This document shows, in pieces, positions 19,340-31,490 of a stretch of 64,000 nucleotides of DNA (position 1 is the first letter of the stretch; the number at the start of each line of letters is the position of its first letter). This DNA comes from Rhodoferax sp. BLA1. Lineage in GTDB: Bacteria > Pseudomonadota > Gammaproteobacteria > Burkholderiales > Burkholderiaceae_C. The notes under the pieces were generated by a model, which did not search any database, had not been told where the DNA came from, and saw nothing but the letters and a program-made list of their open reading frames with translations. A program made the position numbers and the translations under genes. The stretch is taken from positions 310,001 to 374,000 of the forward strand of contig NZ_SZVI01000013.1 in NCBI RefSeq assembly GCF_013416775.1, in the 5' to 3' direction.

Positions 19340-20251
19340 ATGCTCCACTTTTTACCTGCACCGCTGATTGGTACCTTGGCCAGCATCCTGATGCTGCTCA
19401 ACATCCTGTTGTGGGTGCCCATTTTGCTGGGCGCATCCGTCATCAAACTGCTGCTGCCCTTCAAGGCGGTACGTCTGCTGATTGACCCACTGTTGCTGCG
19501 TATTGCCGAGGCCTGGATTGCCGGCAACAGCGCCTGGATGCGTCTGACGCAAAAACTCGACTGGCAGGTCAGCGGCATCCAGGATGTGAGCCCGCGCCAG
19601 TGGTACCTGGTGGTATGTAACCACCAGAGCTGGGTCGACATACTGGTGCTGCAGCATGTGCTGAACCGGCGCATCCCGCTGCTGAAATTTTTCCTCAAAA
19701 AGGAACTGATCTGGGTGCCCATCATGGGCCTGGCCTGGTGGGCGCTGGAGTTCCCGTTCATGCGCCGTCACAGCGAAGCCTATTTAAAACAACACCCTGA
19801 GGCGCGTGGACAAGACGCAGCCACCACCCGCAAAGCCTGCGAGAAATACGCACTGGTGCCCACCAGCGTGATGAATTTCCTGGAAGGCACCCGTTTCACG
19901 CCGGCCAAACAGCAGCGCCAGAAATCGCCCTACCAACACCTGCTCAAACCCAAGGCTGGGGGTGTCACACTGGCGCTGGACGCGATGGGTGAAAAATTTG
20001 GCGCGGTGCTCGACATCACCATCGTCTACCCACAGGGCCGCCCAACGTTCACCCAGTTCCTGATGGGGCGCGTGAACCGGGTGGTGGTGCAGGCGCGTAC
20101 CCTGCTCGTGCCTGAGGACTCGCCCACACCGGGGCAAAGCCACGAGCAGGCGCTGCGCGAGACCGTTCAGCAGTGGGTCAACCAGCTGTGGGCTGAGAAA
20201 GACGCGCAGATTGCCCGCCTGCTGGCAACAAACCAACAGCCCACACCATGA
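19340..20251 (+). CDS. PlsC-like acyltransferase
   Basis: 303 residues, with N-terminal membrane segments (LIGTLASILMLLNILLWVPI). Acyltransferase block I is NHQSWVD (HX4D type) near residue 93 and block III is FLEGTRF near 173, with a PMRR-like segment between. The arrangement resembles the E. coli YihG/PlsC-type lysophospholipid acyltransferases. The acyl acceptor is probably lysophosphatidate or a related lysolipid. The last codon overlaps the following gene by 4 nt. Confidence 0.85.
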   Translation: MLHFLPAPLIGTLASILMLLNILLWVPILLGASVIKLLLPFKAVRLLIDPLLLRIAEAWIAGNSAWMRLTQKLDWQVSGIQDVSPRQWYLVVCNHQSWVDILVLQHVLNRRIPLLKFFLKKELIWVPIMGLAWWALEFPFMRRHSEAYLKQHPEARGQDAATTRKACEKYALVPTSVMNFLEGTRFTPAKQQRQKSPYQHLLKPKAGGVTLALDAMGEKFGAVLDITIVYPQGRPTFTQFLMGRVNRVVVQARTLLVPEDSPTPGQSHEQALRETVQQWVNQLWAEKDAQIARLLATNQQPTP

Positions 20252-20538
20252 GTGAATTGGTCCTGCCCGCCTGGGTGCTGGATGCGGTTTTGCTTTTCAC
20301 CGTGCTGGAGTTTGTTGCGCTGGGACTGCGCTACCAACTCACCCGCCGCGGCTTGAACTGGGTTGAGCTCAGTCTGGGTTTGGCGCCGGGTTTTCTGCTG
20401 ATGCTGGCGTTTCGGGTGTCAGAGCCAAACAGCTTGCATGGCCCAAGCCTGGCTTGCCTGGCGTTTGCCGGGCTGGTGCACATGGCGGACTTTTATCGCC
20501 GGTTTAGCAGGCGCCCGGTGGATGCTGGGGCCAAGTGA
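20248..20538 (+). CDS. Small membrane protein coupled to the acyltransferase
   Basis: 96 residues with two or three hydrophobic stretches (LDAVLLFTVLEFVALGL, ELSLGLAPGFLLMLAF, LACLAFAGLVHMADF). It begins with ATGA overlap on the acyltransferase stop, so the two are cotranslated. I do not recognise a named family. A link to membrane lipid modification is inferred from coupling alone. Confidence 0.7.
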   Translation: MSELVLPAWVLDAVLLFTVLEFVALGLRYQLTRRGLNWVELSLGLAPGFLLMLAFRVSEPNSLHGPSLACLAFAGLVHMADFYRRFSRRPVDAGAK

Positions 20539-20570
20539 CTGGTCAACGCCCTTCTTCGGCTTGACCCCGC

Positions 20571-21152
20571 TTAATCACGCTGGTGTTTGCGCATCTTGAG
20601 CCGAAAACTCTCAGGGATGCCCATCTGGCGCGGGCCGGGAATGACTTCAAAAGACTCACCCGCCTGCAGGCTGCCCGGCTCTTGCACCGCCAGATAAAAG
20701 CCGCAGAAACCGTTATTTGCCATGGTTTTGGCGGCGGTGTTGAAACCCATGGCCGCGTTGAACTTGTAACAGGGCTCGCGTGGTTTGGTCACGCGCAGCA
20801 CACAGTTGGCAAAAGACAGCAGATCACCAATCCACACCTCGGACTCCAGCAGGCCTGAGAGCGTCAGGTTTTCACCCATGCTGCCCCAGGGCAAGGTCTC
20901 GTCAATGCCGGTGAGCCCCGCCGCCTGGCGCGCGGCCTGCCACAGCGGGTAGTGCTCTGACGGGTAGGCATACACCGCCTTGTCGAGACCACCGTGCACC
21001 GACAAGTCGACCTGCTCATCGCCCGACAAGCCCAGTGGCAACACTGGCAGCGGGCCCGCCACGGGTTGTTTGTGGATCGCTGTCATCACGGTACGGCCAT
21101 TGATCAAGACGCGCCGGGCGTTGCCGGTCTGGAGGCTGATGACTTGGGGCAT
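20571..21152 (-). CDS. MOSC domain protein, YiiM-like
   Basis: 193 residues. Motifs shared with the YiiM group are HGGLDKAVYAYPSEHY, GSMGENLTLSG, VWIGDLLSF and KPREPCYKFN with the conserved Cys. MOSC domains carry sulfur or molybdenum-cofactor chemistry; E. coli YiiM confers activity on N-hydroxylated substrates. The exact substrate here is unknown. Confidence 0.88.
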   Translation of the reverse strand: MPQVISLQTGNARRVLINGRTVMTAIHKQPVAGPLPVLPLGLSGDEQVDLSVHGGLDKAVYAYPSEHYPLWQAARQAAGLTGIDETLPWGSMGENLTLSGLLESEVWIGDLLSFANCVLRVTKPREPCYKFNAAMGFNTAAKTMANNGFCGFYLAVQEPGSLQAGESFEVIPGPRQMGIPESFRLKMRKHQRD

Positions 21153-21261
21153 GTTTCGGCTGGGTTCTGAAAGAGGTTTGTGGGACGACCAGGGGGAGCG
21201 ATGCAGGGAACGGCGGTTCTATCGCAGACAATTGTGACCCATCCCACCCCCTTGCCTGACC

Positions 21262-22212
21262 ATGCTAGCTCTCCTCCTGCGTGCGATTTACCTGTTTCAA
21301 CTGCTGTGTGGTGCCGTGCTGGGCAGCTGGCTGGCCATCGAGGCAACCCAGCAAAGCGGCGGCGCCTTGTCCCTGATTTGGCTGCCCTTGACCATGCTGT
21401 GCCTGCCGTTGCTGCTACAGTTTTTGGTAATCCTGACCTCCCTCATCCAGTCGCGTACAGGGGGGCCAGCGGCACTGTGGTGGCGGGTGTTGTGGGCCGA
21501 ATACATCTCCGCGGTGCTGGTCTTCATGCTGCGCCAGCCTTGGCCACGCCGCCCCAACGGTGTGCAGATGCCATTGGCCACTCCCCCTGGCGAACTAGGC
21601 GCTGGCGCCGTGCCCGTGGTGCTGGTGCATGGTTACCTGTGTAACCACCGCGTCTGGGATGACATGACGCTGGCCTTGCGCCAGGCCGGGCATCCGGTGC
21701 TGGCTGTGGACCTGGAGCCGCTGTTTGGCTCCATCGATGACTACGCGGTGGTGCTGGAGGCTGCAGTCCAGCGTCTGCAGGCCGAGACCGGTGCGCCGCA
21801 GGTGGCGTTGGTGGGCCACAGCATGGGCGGTCTGGCGATCCGGGCCTGGCTGCGCACCCAGAACGCGGTGCAACTGGGCCGTGTGGCGCGTATCCTCACA
21901 CTGGGCACACCACACCAGGGCACCCGTATCCCGCAGCCGGTGGCCACCCCCAACGGGGTGCAGATGCACTGGCACAGCCCCTGGATTCAGACCTTGCAAG
22001 CCAGCGAGGGTGCTGCGCAGCACGCGCTGATGCATATTGCCTTGAACCTCAACGACAACATCTGTTTTCCACAAACCGCGCAGGTGCTGCCGGGCGTGGC
22101 AGTCACCGAATTCAGTGGCATCGGCCACCTGGAAATGTGCCGCCACCCGCGTGTGATCGACTGGACCTGCAAGCAGCTGAGCAAGCAGACGCTCGAGGGA
22201 GTGACAGCGTGA
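21262..22212 (+). CDS. Alpha/beta hydrolase, lipase-like, with N-terminal membrane segments
   Basis: 316 residues. Two membrane helices lie near residues 8-25 and 38-60, then an alpha/beta hydrolase core: VVLVHGYLCNHRVW (oxyanion region) near 118, nucleophile elbow LVGHSMGGLAIR near 188, and a likely catalytic His near the C-terminus in GIGHLEMC. The core fits esterases or lipases acting at the membrane. The stop overlaps a GTG start of the next gene by 4 nt. Substrate unknown. Confidence 0.85.
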   Translation: MLALLLRAIYLFQLLCGAVLGSWLAIEATQQSGGALSLIWLPLTMLCLPLLLQFLVILTSLIQSRTGGPAALWWRVLWAEYISAVLVFMLRQPWPRRPNGVQMPLATPPGELGAGAVPVVLVHGYLCNHRVWDDMTLALRQAGHPVLAVDLEPLFGSIDDYAVVLEAAVQRLQAETGAPQVALVGHSMGGLAIRAWLRTQNAVQLGRVARILTLGTPHQGTRIPQPVATPNGVQMHWHSPWIQTLQASEGAAQHALMHIALNLNDNICFPQTAQVLPGVAVTEFSGIGHLEMCRHPRVIDWTCKQLSKQTLEGVTA

Positions 22213-22886
22213 GGGGCATGACCAACTATTCGGACATGAAAGACGGCGACCTGGCCCTGCTGGGCCGCTCGCGCCCGCTGTCCCTGAGCCAGCTGTTCTG
22301 GGCCTTCACCTGGCTGTCGCTGCAGGGTTTTGGCGGTGTGCTGGCGGTGGTGCAGCGTGAACTGGTGGACAAACGGCGCTGGCTGAGCCGCGAGGAGTTT
22401 GTCGAGGAATGGGCGGTGGCCCAGGTGTTGCCCGGTGCCAATGTGGTCAATCTGTCGCTGATGCTCGGTGACCGTTATTTTGGCTGGCGTGGCGGGCTGA
22501 CGGCCCTGGCCGGGCTGCTGTGTTTTCCGCTGCTGATGGTGCTGGTGGTTGCGGTGCTGTTTGCCGGTGTCTCAGACCTGCCCCAGGTGCAAGGAGCGCT
22601 GCGTGGCATGAGTGCGGTGGCTGCAGGCATGATTGCCGCCGTGGGCCTGAAGTTGTTGCCGTCGTTGAAAACAAATGTGCTTCCAGCCCTTTTGCAATGG
22701 GCCATGATAGCTTTCACTTTTGTAGCAATTACGGTGCTGCATGTGCGCCTGTTGTGGGTGCTGTTGATTGTGGGCGGGCTGGGTGCGCTGTGGGCTTACC
22801 GGCTGCTGGACCGGCCCCGCCCCGCCCAAGCCGAACCTGACCCGGACTCGGGCTCCGAGCCCGCCCAGACGGGAGACACAGCATGA
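22209..22886 (+). CDS. Chromate transporter family, first half
   Basis: 225 residues from GTG 22209, chosen because GAGGGAG lies at correct spacing; ATG 22218 has none. The sequence has the family's start (LFWAFTWLSLQGFGG..LAVVQRELVD..RWLS.EEF.E..AVAQVLPGANVVNLS) and about six membrane helices. Together with the next gene it makes a split (two-subunit) transporter of the CHR family. Residues 154-175 lie in a copy of the dispersed repeat. It ends overlapping the next ATG by 4 nt. Confidence 0.88.
   Translation: MRGMTNYSDMKDGDLALLGRSRPLSLSQLFWAFTWLSLQGFGGVLAVVQRELVDKRRWLSREEFVEEWAVAQVLPGANVVNLSLMLGDRYFGWRGGLTALAGLLCFPLLMVLVVAVLFAGVSDLPQVQGALRGMSAVAAGMIAAVGLKLLPSLKTNVLPALLQWAMIAFTFVAITVLHVRLLWVLLIVGGLGALWAYRLLDRPRPAQAEPDPDSGSEPAQTGDTA
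22667..22732 (+). repeat. Dispersed repeat copy inside the first chromate transporter gene
   Basis: Reads CTTCCAGCCCTTTTGCAATG, then GGGCCATGATAGCTTTCAC, with the CCAGCCCTTTT...GGGC..GATAGCTTTCA layout of the family. It is in frame and encodes the segment LPALLQWAMIAFTFVAIT inside a membrane helix. Confidence 0.65.
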
Positions 22887-23479
22887 GCATCACCCTGACG
22901 GCGGCCGACTGGTTGCTGCTGCTGACCCATTTTTTGTCGCTCTCGCTGCTGGCCATTGGTGGTGCGGTCAGCACCCTGCCCGACATGCACCGCATGTTGG
23001 TGAACGATCAGCATTGGTTGCTCGACAGCCAGTTCAACGCCTCGGTGGCGTTGGCGCAGGCCGCGCCCGGCCCGAACGTGTTGTTTGTGGCGCTGCTGGG
23101 CTGGAACGTAGGGCTCAACGCCAGTGGTGCAGCAGCGGGCAGCCAGCTGGCCTGGGCCTATGGTCTGGCAGGCATGGCACTGGCCATGCTGGGAGTGCTG
23201 CTGCCCAGCACCACACTCACGCTGATGGCCTCGCGCTGGGCCCACCACAACCGCGATCTGCGCGCGGTACGGGCCTTCAAACAAGGCATGGCGCCGGTGG
23301 TGGTGGGGCTGCTGCTGGCCACTGGCGCGATCCTGGCCCTGAATCCGGGCAACACGCCAGACCATTGGCCGCTATGGCTGCTGTCCGCCAGCTGTGCGTT
23401 GTTGGTCTGGCGCACCAAACTGCATTTGTTGTGGCTGCTGGGTGCAGGTGCCCTGCTGGGCTGGTGGGGCCTGGTCTAA
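22883..23479 (+). CDS. Chromate transporter family, second half
   Basis: 198 residues. GGAVSTLPDMHRMLVNDQHW and ALAQAAPGPNVLFVALLGW match the half-size CHR domain. It has about six membrane helices. It starts 4 nt inside the preceding gene and almost certainly pairs with it as a heterodimer. Chromate efflux is the family activity; other anions are possible. Confidence 0.88.
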   Translation: MSITLTAADWLLLLTHFLSLSLLAIGGAVSTLPDMHRMLVNDQHWLLDSQFNASVALAQAAPGPNVLFVALLGWNVGLNASGAAAGSQLAWAYGLAGMALAMLGVLLPSTTLTLMASRWAHHNRDLRAVRAFKQGMAPVVVGLLLATGAILALNPGNTPDHWPLWLLSASCALLVWRTKLHLLWLLGAGALLGWWGLV

Positions 23480-23488
23480 CATCCGGCC

Positions 23489-26725
<3,237 letters not shown>

Positions 26726-26769
26726 TGCCAAATCACCCTCAAGCCCCCTTACAACAAGGACACCCTGCT

Positions 26770-27237
26770 ATGAAAAAATTACTCTTGTCGGTTCTGCTGG
26801 GCTGCACCACACTGGCGACCAGCGCCGAAACCATTGGTGATGTCAGCACCACCTTCAAGCTGCTCAGCCCCAATGACAAGGTGGTGGTCGATGTGTTTGA
26901 CGACCCGGTGGTGGACGGTGTGTCGTGTTACCTGTCCCACGCCAAAACCGGCGGTTATGCCGGTGCGCTGGGCCTGGCTGAGGACACCTCGGACGCGGCC
27001 GTGGCCTGCCGCCAGGTTGGCCCGATCAGTTTCAAAGAGAAGATCGACAAACAAGACGAGGTGTTCAACGCCCGCTCGTCCTTCCTGTTCAAACACGTGC
27101 GCGTGGTGCGTATGGTGGATGTCAAACGCAACACGCTGGTGTATCTGGTGTACTCCGACAAGATCATTGACGGCAGCCCCAAAAACAGCGTCACAGCGGT
27201 GCCGGTGCCAGCCAACCAGCCGATTCCGGTCAAATAG
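26770..27237 (+). CDS. creA: CreA family exported protein
   Basis: 155 residues from ATG 26770. The signal peptide is MKKLLLSVLLGCTTLATSA, then ETIGDVSTTFKLL; the mature part has VDVFDDPVVDGVSCYLSHAK, VACRQVGP and NTLVYLVYSDKIIDGSPKNS. It matches CreA, a conserved periplasmic protein of unknown function. A GGA lies 8-10 nt before the start. A repeat copy begins directly after its stop codon. Confidence 0.88.
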   Translation: MKKLLLSVLLGCTTLATSAETIGDVSTTFKLLSPNDKVVVDVFDDPVVDGVSCYLSHAKTGGYAGALGLAEDTSDAAVACRQVGPISFKEKIDKQDEVFNARSSFLFKHVRVVRMVDVKRNTLVYLVYSDKIIDGSPKNSVTAVPVPANQPIPVK

Positions 27238-27304
27238 GTTTTACAAGGGAAATTGGCAACCAGCCCTTATACAGAAAAGGCTAGTAGCTATCAATAAAAT
27301 AGTG
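27238..27304 (-). repeat. Dispersed palindromic repeat, creA/rlmB convergent gap
   Basis: AAATTGGCAACCAGCCCTTA then TACAGAAAAGGCTAGTAGCTATCA. Arms AGCCCTT and AAGGCT pair with a short loop. It fills the gap between two convergent genes, creA and rlmB, where it could act as a bidirectional terminator. Confidence 0.8.
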
Positions 27305-27310
27305 CTCTGC

Positions 27311-28081
27311 TCAGGCTGAACGCTGGCGCAAGGCCTCGTACAGGCAGACACCGCTGGCCACCGAGACGTTCAAGCTCTCGACCGCACCACGCATCGGGAT
27401 GCTGACCAGCTCGTCGCAGGTCTTGGCGGTCAGCGCCCGCATGCCGTCACCCTCGGCGCCCAGCACCAAGGCCACCGGGCCTTTGAAATCGGTCTGGTAC
27501 AGCGTGCGTGGTGCCACGTCGCTGGTGCCGATGATCCAGATGTTGCGTTCTTTGAGTTCGTTCAGGGTGCGCGCCAGGTTGGTCACCATGAAATACGGCA
27601 CGGTCTCAGCCGCGCCGCTTGCCACCTTGGCCACCGTGGCGTTGATGCCCGCTGCGTGGTCCTTGGGCGCAATCACCGCATGCACACCGGCGCCGTCAGC
27701 CACACGCAGACAGGCGCCCAGGTTGTGCGGGTCGGTCACACCGTCCAACACCAAAATCAGCGGCTGTTCACGCTCAGCCACCGGTTTGTCGAGGTTGGCG
27801 GCTTCCAGTTGCTCCAGCAACTCGTCGAGCGAAGTCACCTGCGCCAGCTCATGCACACGCGCGGCCACACCCTGGTGGCCATGGCTGCCAGCCAGCTTGG
27901 CCAGGCGCATGCCGTCGGCCTCGATCAGACGCACACCGGCTTCATTGACCCGGTCGATGAACTGGCGCATGCGGGCATCACGCCGGGTCGGCTCAAAATA
28001 GATTTCGACGATGGATTGCGGCGCGGTTTTCAGGCGCACGCCCACGGCATGGAAGCCGAACAGAACTTTGGGGGTAGACAT
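27311..28081 (-). CDS. rlmB: 23S rRNA 2'-O-methyltransferase RlmB (SpoU/TrmH family)
   Basis: 256 residues from ATG 28081 (MSTPKVLFGFHAVGVRL); the frame is open for 8 more codons. N-terminal substrate-binding domain (YFEPTRRDAR..FIDRV..AGVRL), then the SPOUT knot with motifs VLDGVTDPHNLGACLRVADG, VLGAEGDGMR and MRGAVESLNVSVASGVCLYEA. In E. coli RlmB methylates G2251 in the ribosomal peptidyl-transferase region. Convergent with creA. Confidence 0.92.
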   Translation of the reverse strand: MSTPKVLFGFHAVGVRLKTAPQSIVEIYFEPTRRDARMRQFIDRVNEAGVRLIEADGMRLAKLAGSHGHQGVAARVHELAQVTSLDELLEQLEAANLDKPVAEREQPLILVLDGVTDPHNLGACLRVADGAGVHAVIAPKDHAAGINATVAKVASGAAETVPYFMVTNLARTLNELKERNIWIIGTSDVAPRTLYQTDFKGPVALVLGAEGDGMRALTAKTCDELVSIPMRGAVESLNVSVASGVCLYEALRQRSA

Positions 28082-28143
28082 GGCGCCATTATCGCTGGCA
28101 CACACCGGCTGGCTAGCCGCCTGGGCACACCACTCGGGGTGAC

Positions 28144-29310
28144 CTACTTGCCGTTGAACTGCTGGTCCAGCCAGTCGTAGGCAGCGTCCTGCGTGCTGGC
28201 GAGGAATTCGTGTGTTCCGGGCAGCAAACGCGCGTCAAATTTGCTCTCGGCTTTCCAGGCTCCCCACACCTTGCGCATCTTGTCAAAGGAGGCGTTGACC
28301 GAGTCGACAGGGAACAGCCCGTCCTTCTCCCCCGCAAAGAACAGCGCGGGCTTGGGGGCGGCAAGGCTGGCAACGTCGGGGAAATCGAGGTGGCGATGCA
28401 TGCCCGGGTGCAGCATGTTCCAGGCCGACGCGCCCTTGAGCTGGTTGTTGCCCGGCACCATCAAGCCCTGCGTGGTGGCCATCCAGTTGACGGCGATGCT
28501 GGCGGTGACGGCGTCAGACAGCGCGGCGGCTTGCCAGGCACGGAAAGCGCCCATCGAGAAACCAATGGCTGCGACCTTTTTCTTGTCAACGCCCGGTTGT
28601 GCGGCGAGGAACTCGGCGGCGCGTGTATCTTCAAGCGCCATGATTCCCGCTAGCGAGGTGCCGATATTGAAGCTGTTGGCTGCCACCGCCTGCTGTATCT
28701 CAAAAGTCAGTGCGGCGCGGTCACCCCAGCCCAACGCATCGGTAGCCAGGACAACATAGCCGCGTTTGGACAGTTCGTCGCCGGGAAATCTCTCGCTGAA
28801 AAACTTTTTTGCCCAGGCCTTGGAGGATTCCAGGCGCGCATCGTTGTTCCAGGTCTGGATCAGTTTTTCCTTGCCGATGTCAAACTTCGAGCCGTGGTCA
28901 TGCAGCATCAGCGCGGCGGGGAAAGGACCGCTGCCTTTGGGCACCAGCAGCAGGGCCTGAACACGGCTCTCTGCCGTGATGTTGAAGACAATCTTGCGGG
29001 CCAGGTAGCTGCCACGATCCTGTTCGTCCAGCACAACAGCGTTGAACGGCGTTGTATCGGGCGACTGCAGGGTGAGCTCCCACATCTTGTCGCGACCGAC
29101 CTGGCGCCATGCAGCAAGGTCCTTGACCTGCGGGGTCCAGGCCAGCTTGAAGTCGAGCTTGGCCTTGATGGCCTCAAAAAAAGCCGGCATGTTGTTCTGG
29201 ATGCCGACGGTCTGGAAGTCAGTATCTGCAGCCGACGAGGGTGAAACAAACCCCATCGACAGCACACTGCAGAGCAGAAAACGACGGATGGAAGGCTTAG
29301 GCGTGGGCAC
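28144..29310 (-). CDS. Exported alpha/beta hydrolase
   Basis: 388 residues from GTG 29310, picked because AAAGGAG lies 8 nt upstream. The signal peptide (IRRFLLCSVLSMGFVSPSSA) precedes ADTDF. The hydrolase core has ALMLHDHGSKFD, nucleophile elbow AAIGFSMGAFRA, an acidic residue in FFAGEKDGLFP and His in LPGTHEF. This resembles dienelactone-hydrolase/acetyl-esterase-like periplasmic enzymes. The substrate is unknown. It is divergent from the DMT transporter. Confidence 0.82.
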   Translation of the reverse strand: MPTPKPSIRRFLLCSVLSMGFVSPSSAADTDFQTVGIQNNMPAFFEAIKAKLDFKLAWTPQVKDLAAWRQVGRDKMWELTLQSPDTTPFNAVVLDEQDRGSYLARKIVFNITAESRVQALLLVPKGSGPFPAALMLHDHGSKFDIGKEKLIQTWNNDARLESSKAWAKKFFSERFPGDELSKRGYVVLATDALGWGDRAALTFEIQQAVAANSFNIGTSLAGIMALEDTRAAEFLAAQPGVDKKKVAAIGFSMGAFRAWQAAALSDAVTASIAVNWMATTQGLMVPGNNQLKGASAWNMLHPGMHRHLDFPDVASLAAPKPALFFAGEKDGLFPVDSVNASFDKMRKVWGAWKAESKFDARLLPGTHEFLASTQDAAYDWLDQQFNGK

Positions 29311-29434
29311 GAACGTGTCTCCTTTTGTGGTTGTGACCGATAACATGCCTCTACCATACCTCATGGGCGGCGTGTGTTGTCCTAGCCGCCTGCCCCCAAG
29401 CGGCTACCTGGCTCGACCCGGCCCCCAAGTGGTC

Positions 29435-30373
29435 ATGATCTGGCGTTACAGTCCTGTGGTGAGCTCTACTTCGACACCCCTTCATACCCATTCCCACCAC
29501 GGCAACCTTCGCAGCATTTCGGCCATGCTGGTGGCTGTGGGCTTTTTTGCTTTCATGGACACCATCTTGAAGGTGTTGTCCACCCATTACCCAGCCCTGC
29601 AGGTTGCCGCGTTGCGCGGCTGGGTGGCGCTGCCGCTGATCCTTGTCTGGATCCAGTGGCGTGGCAGCTGGCACACGCTGCTGCGCATCCGCTGGCCGCT
29701 GCACCTGCTGCGCGGTGTGTTGGGCATTTGTATGCTGAGCCTGTTCACCTTCGGCGTCAAACAGCTGCCCCTGGCCAATGCCTACACCTTGTTTTTTATC
29801 GCCCCGATTCTGATCACGCTGCTGTCGGCTCCGGTGTTGCGTGAAAAAGTGCCGCGTGCACACTGGTGGTCGGTGGCGGGCGGCATGGTGGGGGTGCTGG
29901 TGGCGCTGCGACCGGGCGCCGATGGGCTCGTGAGTTGGGGCGGGCTGGCGGTGTTAGGTGCTGCAGTGTGTTACGCGGTGGCAGCGGTGGCGGCGCGGTT
30001 GTCGAGCCGCACTGACTCCAATGAGAGCATGATGTTGTGGATCATGGTGATATTGGCGCTGGGCGCCGGTGCTTTAGCGGCGCCAAACTGGGTCACGATC
30101 CGCACGGACGACCTCTGGCTGCTGGCGGCGTTGGCGGTGGTGGGGTTTGGTGGCCAGTTGGCGATCACCGAGGCCTTCCGGCATGGTCAGGCCTCGGCGG
30201 TGGCACCGTTTGAATACACCGCCTTGGCCTGGGGACTGGGTGTGGACTGGCTGATCTGGGACACCCTGCCCGACCACTACACCCTGCTGGGCGGTGCCAT
30301 CATCATCGCCAGCGGTCTGTATGTGGTGCGCCACGAACGCAAAGCCGCTGCTGTGCTGATCGAGCGGCCCTGA
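29435..30373 (+). CDS. DMT-superfamily transporter (EamA)
   Basis: 312 residues with about ten membrane helices in two EamA repeats. The first repeat has MLVAVGFFAFMDTILKVLS and HLLRGVLGICMLSLFTFG; the second has WGGLAVLGAAVCYAVAAVAARLSSRT. A conserved Arg-rich linker and the C-terminal GGAIIIASGLYVVRHERK are typical. Substrate cannot be predicted. The start could also be later at MLVAV; 29435 gives the usual length for this family. Confidence 0.87.
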   Translation: MIWRYSPVVSSTSTPLHTHSHHGNLRSISAMLVAVGFFAFMDTILKVLSTHYPALQVAALRGWVALPLILVWIQWRGSWHTLLRIRWPLHLLRGVLGICMLSLFTFGVKQLPLANAYTLFFIAPILITLLSAPVLREKVPRAHWWSVAGGMVGVLVALRPGADGLVSWGGLAVLGAAVCYAVAAVAARLSSRTDSNESMMLWIMVILALGAGALAAPNWVTIRTDDLWLLAALAVVGFGGQLAITEAFRHGQASAVAPFEYTALAWGLGVDWLIWDTLPDHYTLLGGAIIIASGLYVVRHERKAAAVLIERP

Positions 30374-30432
30374 TCTGACCCACCGGGGCCTACAAGCAAC
30401 CGCCCTGTGCCAACCCACTTTGGAAAGAGGGC

Positions 30433-31488
30433 ATGAACAACACCTTACAAAACCTGCTGCGCCAAGCCAGCCAACTGACCCAATCCGGCCGCCTGGCAGA
30501 AGCCACTGCGGCCATCCAGCGCCTGTTACACGGCCGACAGCCCGGGGCCGGGGCCGCGCTCACACCCAGCGCCAGCCCGGCTGCCGCACCCGATGTGCGC
30601 GATGGCGGTGTGATTGAGGTCAACACCGCTGGCACGGCCAAGCTCAACCAGGGCGAATTCATCAGCGGCAGCCACAGCCACCAGCAGTTGACCCGCCGCT
30701 ACAAACTCTATGTGCCACCCGGACACCTTGGCAAAACCCTGCCCTTGGTGGTGATGCTGCATGGCTGCAAACAGAACCCGGACGACTTTGCCGCAGGCAC
30801 CGGCATGAACCAGTGCGCCCAGGCCCTGGGCCTTTTTGTGCTGTACCCCGAGCAGGCCGCTGATGCCAACCCGTCTGCCTGCTGGAACTGGTTCCAACAC
30901 CAGCACCAGCAACGCGGCGCCGGTGAACCCGCCCTGATCGCCAGCCTGACACAGGCCATCACCCAGCAATACAACATCGATGCCCAACGTGTGTATGTGG
31001 CCGGGCTGTCGGCCGGTGGCGCCATGGCGGCGTTGCTGGCAGTGGCCTACCCGGACGTTTTTGCCGCTGTCGGTGTGCATTCGGGCCTGCCAGCGGGCGC
31101 GGCAAGCAACGTGGCGCAAGCGCTGATGGTCATGAAACGTGGTCGCACATCGGACACACCTGCCATCAGCCTGCCCACCATCGTTTTTCATGGGGATGCC
31201 GACAGCACCGTGCACCCCCACAATGGTGAACAACTGGTGGCCAGTGCCCGGGGTCGGGTCCCAGGCCAGCCCCAGCTGGAACACGGGCTCAGTGCCCAGG
31301 GTCAGGCCTACACCCGCTCGATCTGGCCAGCCCAACCTGGCCAGGCGGCGGTGGAATACTGGCAGTTACACGGCGGTGGGCACGCCTGGTCGGGCGGTCG
31401 CTCTGAGGGCTCGTTCACCAACCCGCAAGGTGTGGACTCCAGCGCCGAGATGCTGCGCTTTTTCTTGAGCCAGCGGCGCGGGAGCTAG
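30433..31488 (+). CDS. PHB depolymerase/feruloyl-esterase-like hydrolase
   Basis: 351 residues. An N-terminal stretch of about 60 residues holds a short amphipathic segment and a Pro/Ala-rich linker. The catalytic domain has PLVVMLHGCKQNPDDFA, AGLSAGGAMAALLAVAYPDV (lipase box GLSAG), HGDADSTVHPHNG and GGGHAWSGG. This is the esterase PHB-depolymerase family. Although no signal peptide is obvious, related enzymes may be intracellular. GGAAAGAGGGC precedes the ATG. Ends 2 nt before the convergent pssA. Confidence 0.85.
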   Translation: MNNTLQNLLRQASQLTQSGRLAEATAAIQRLLHGRQPGAGAALTPSASPAAAPDVRDGGVIEVNTAGTAKLNQGEFISGSHSHQQLTRRYKLYVPPGHLGKTLPLVVMLHGCKQNPDDFAAGTGMNQCAQALGLFVLYPEQAADANPSACWNWFQHQHQQRGAGEPALIASLTQAITQQYNIDAQRVYVAGLSAGGAMAALLAVAYPDVFAAVGVHSGLPAGAASNVAQALMVMKRGRTSDTPAISLPTIVFHGDADSTVHPHNGEQLVASARGRVPGQPQLEHGLSAQGQAYTRSIWPAQPGQAAVEYWQLHGGGHAWSGGRSEGSFTNPQGVDSSAEMLRFFLSQRRGS

Positions 31489-31490
31489 GA

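Noticed and set aside
22209..23479. Frameshifted chromate transporter
   Set aside because: Two separate genes with their own starts and an ATGA overlap fit the known split CHR arrangement, so this is not a broken gene.
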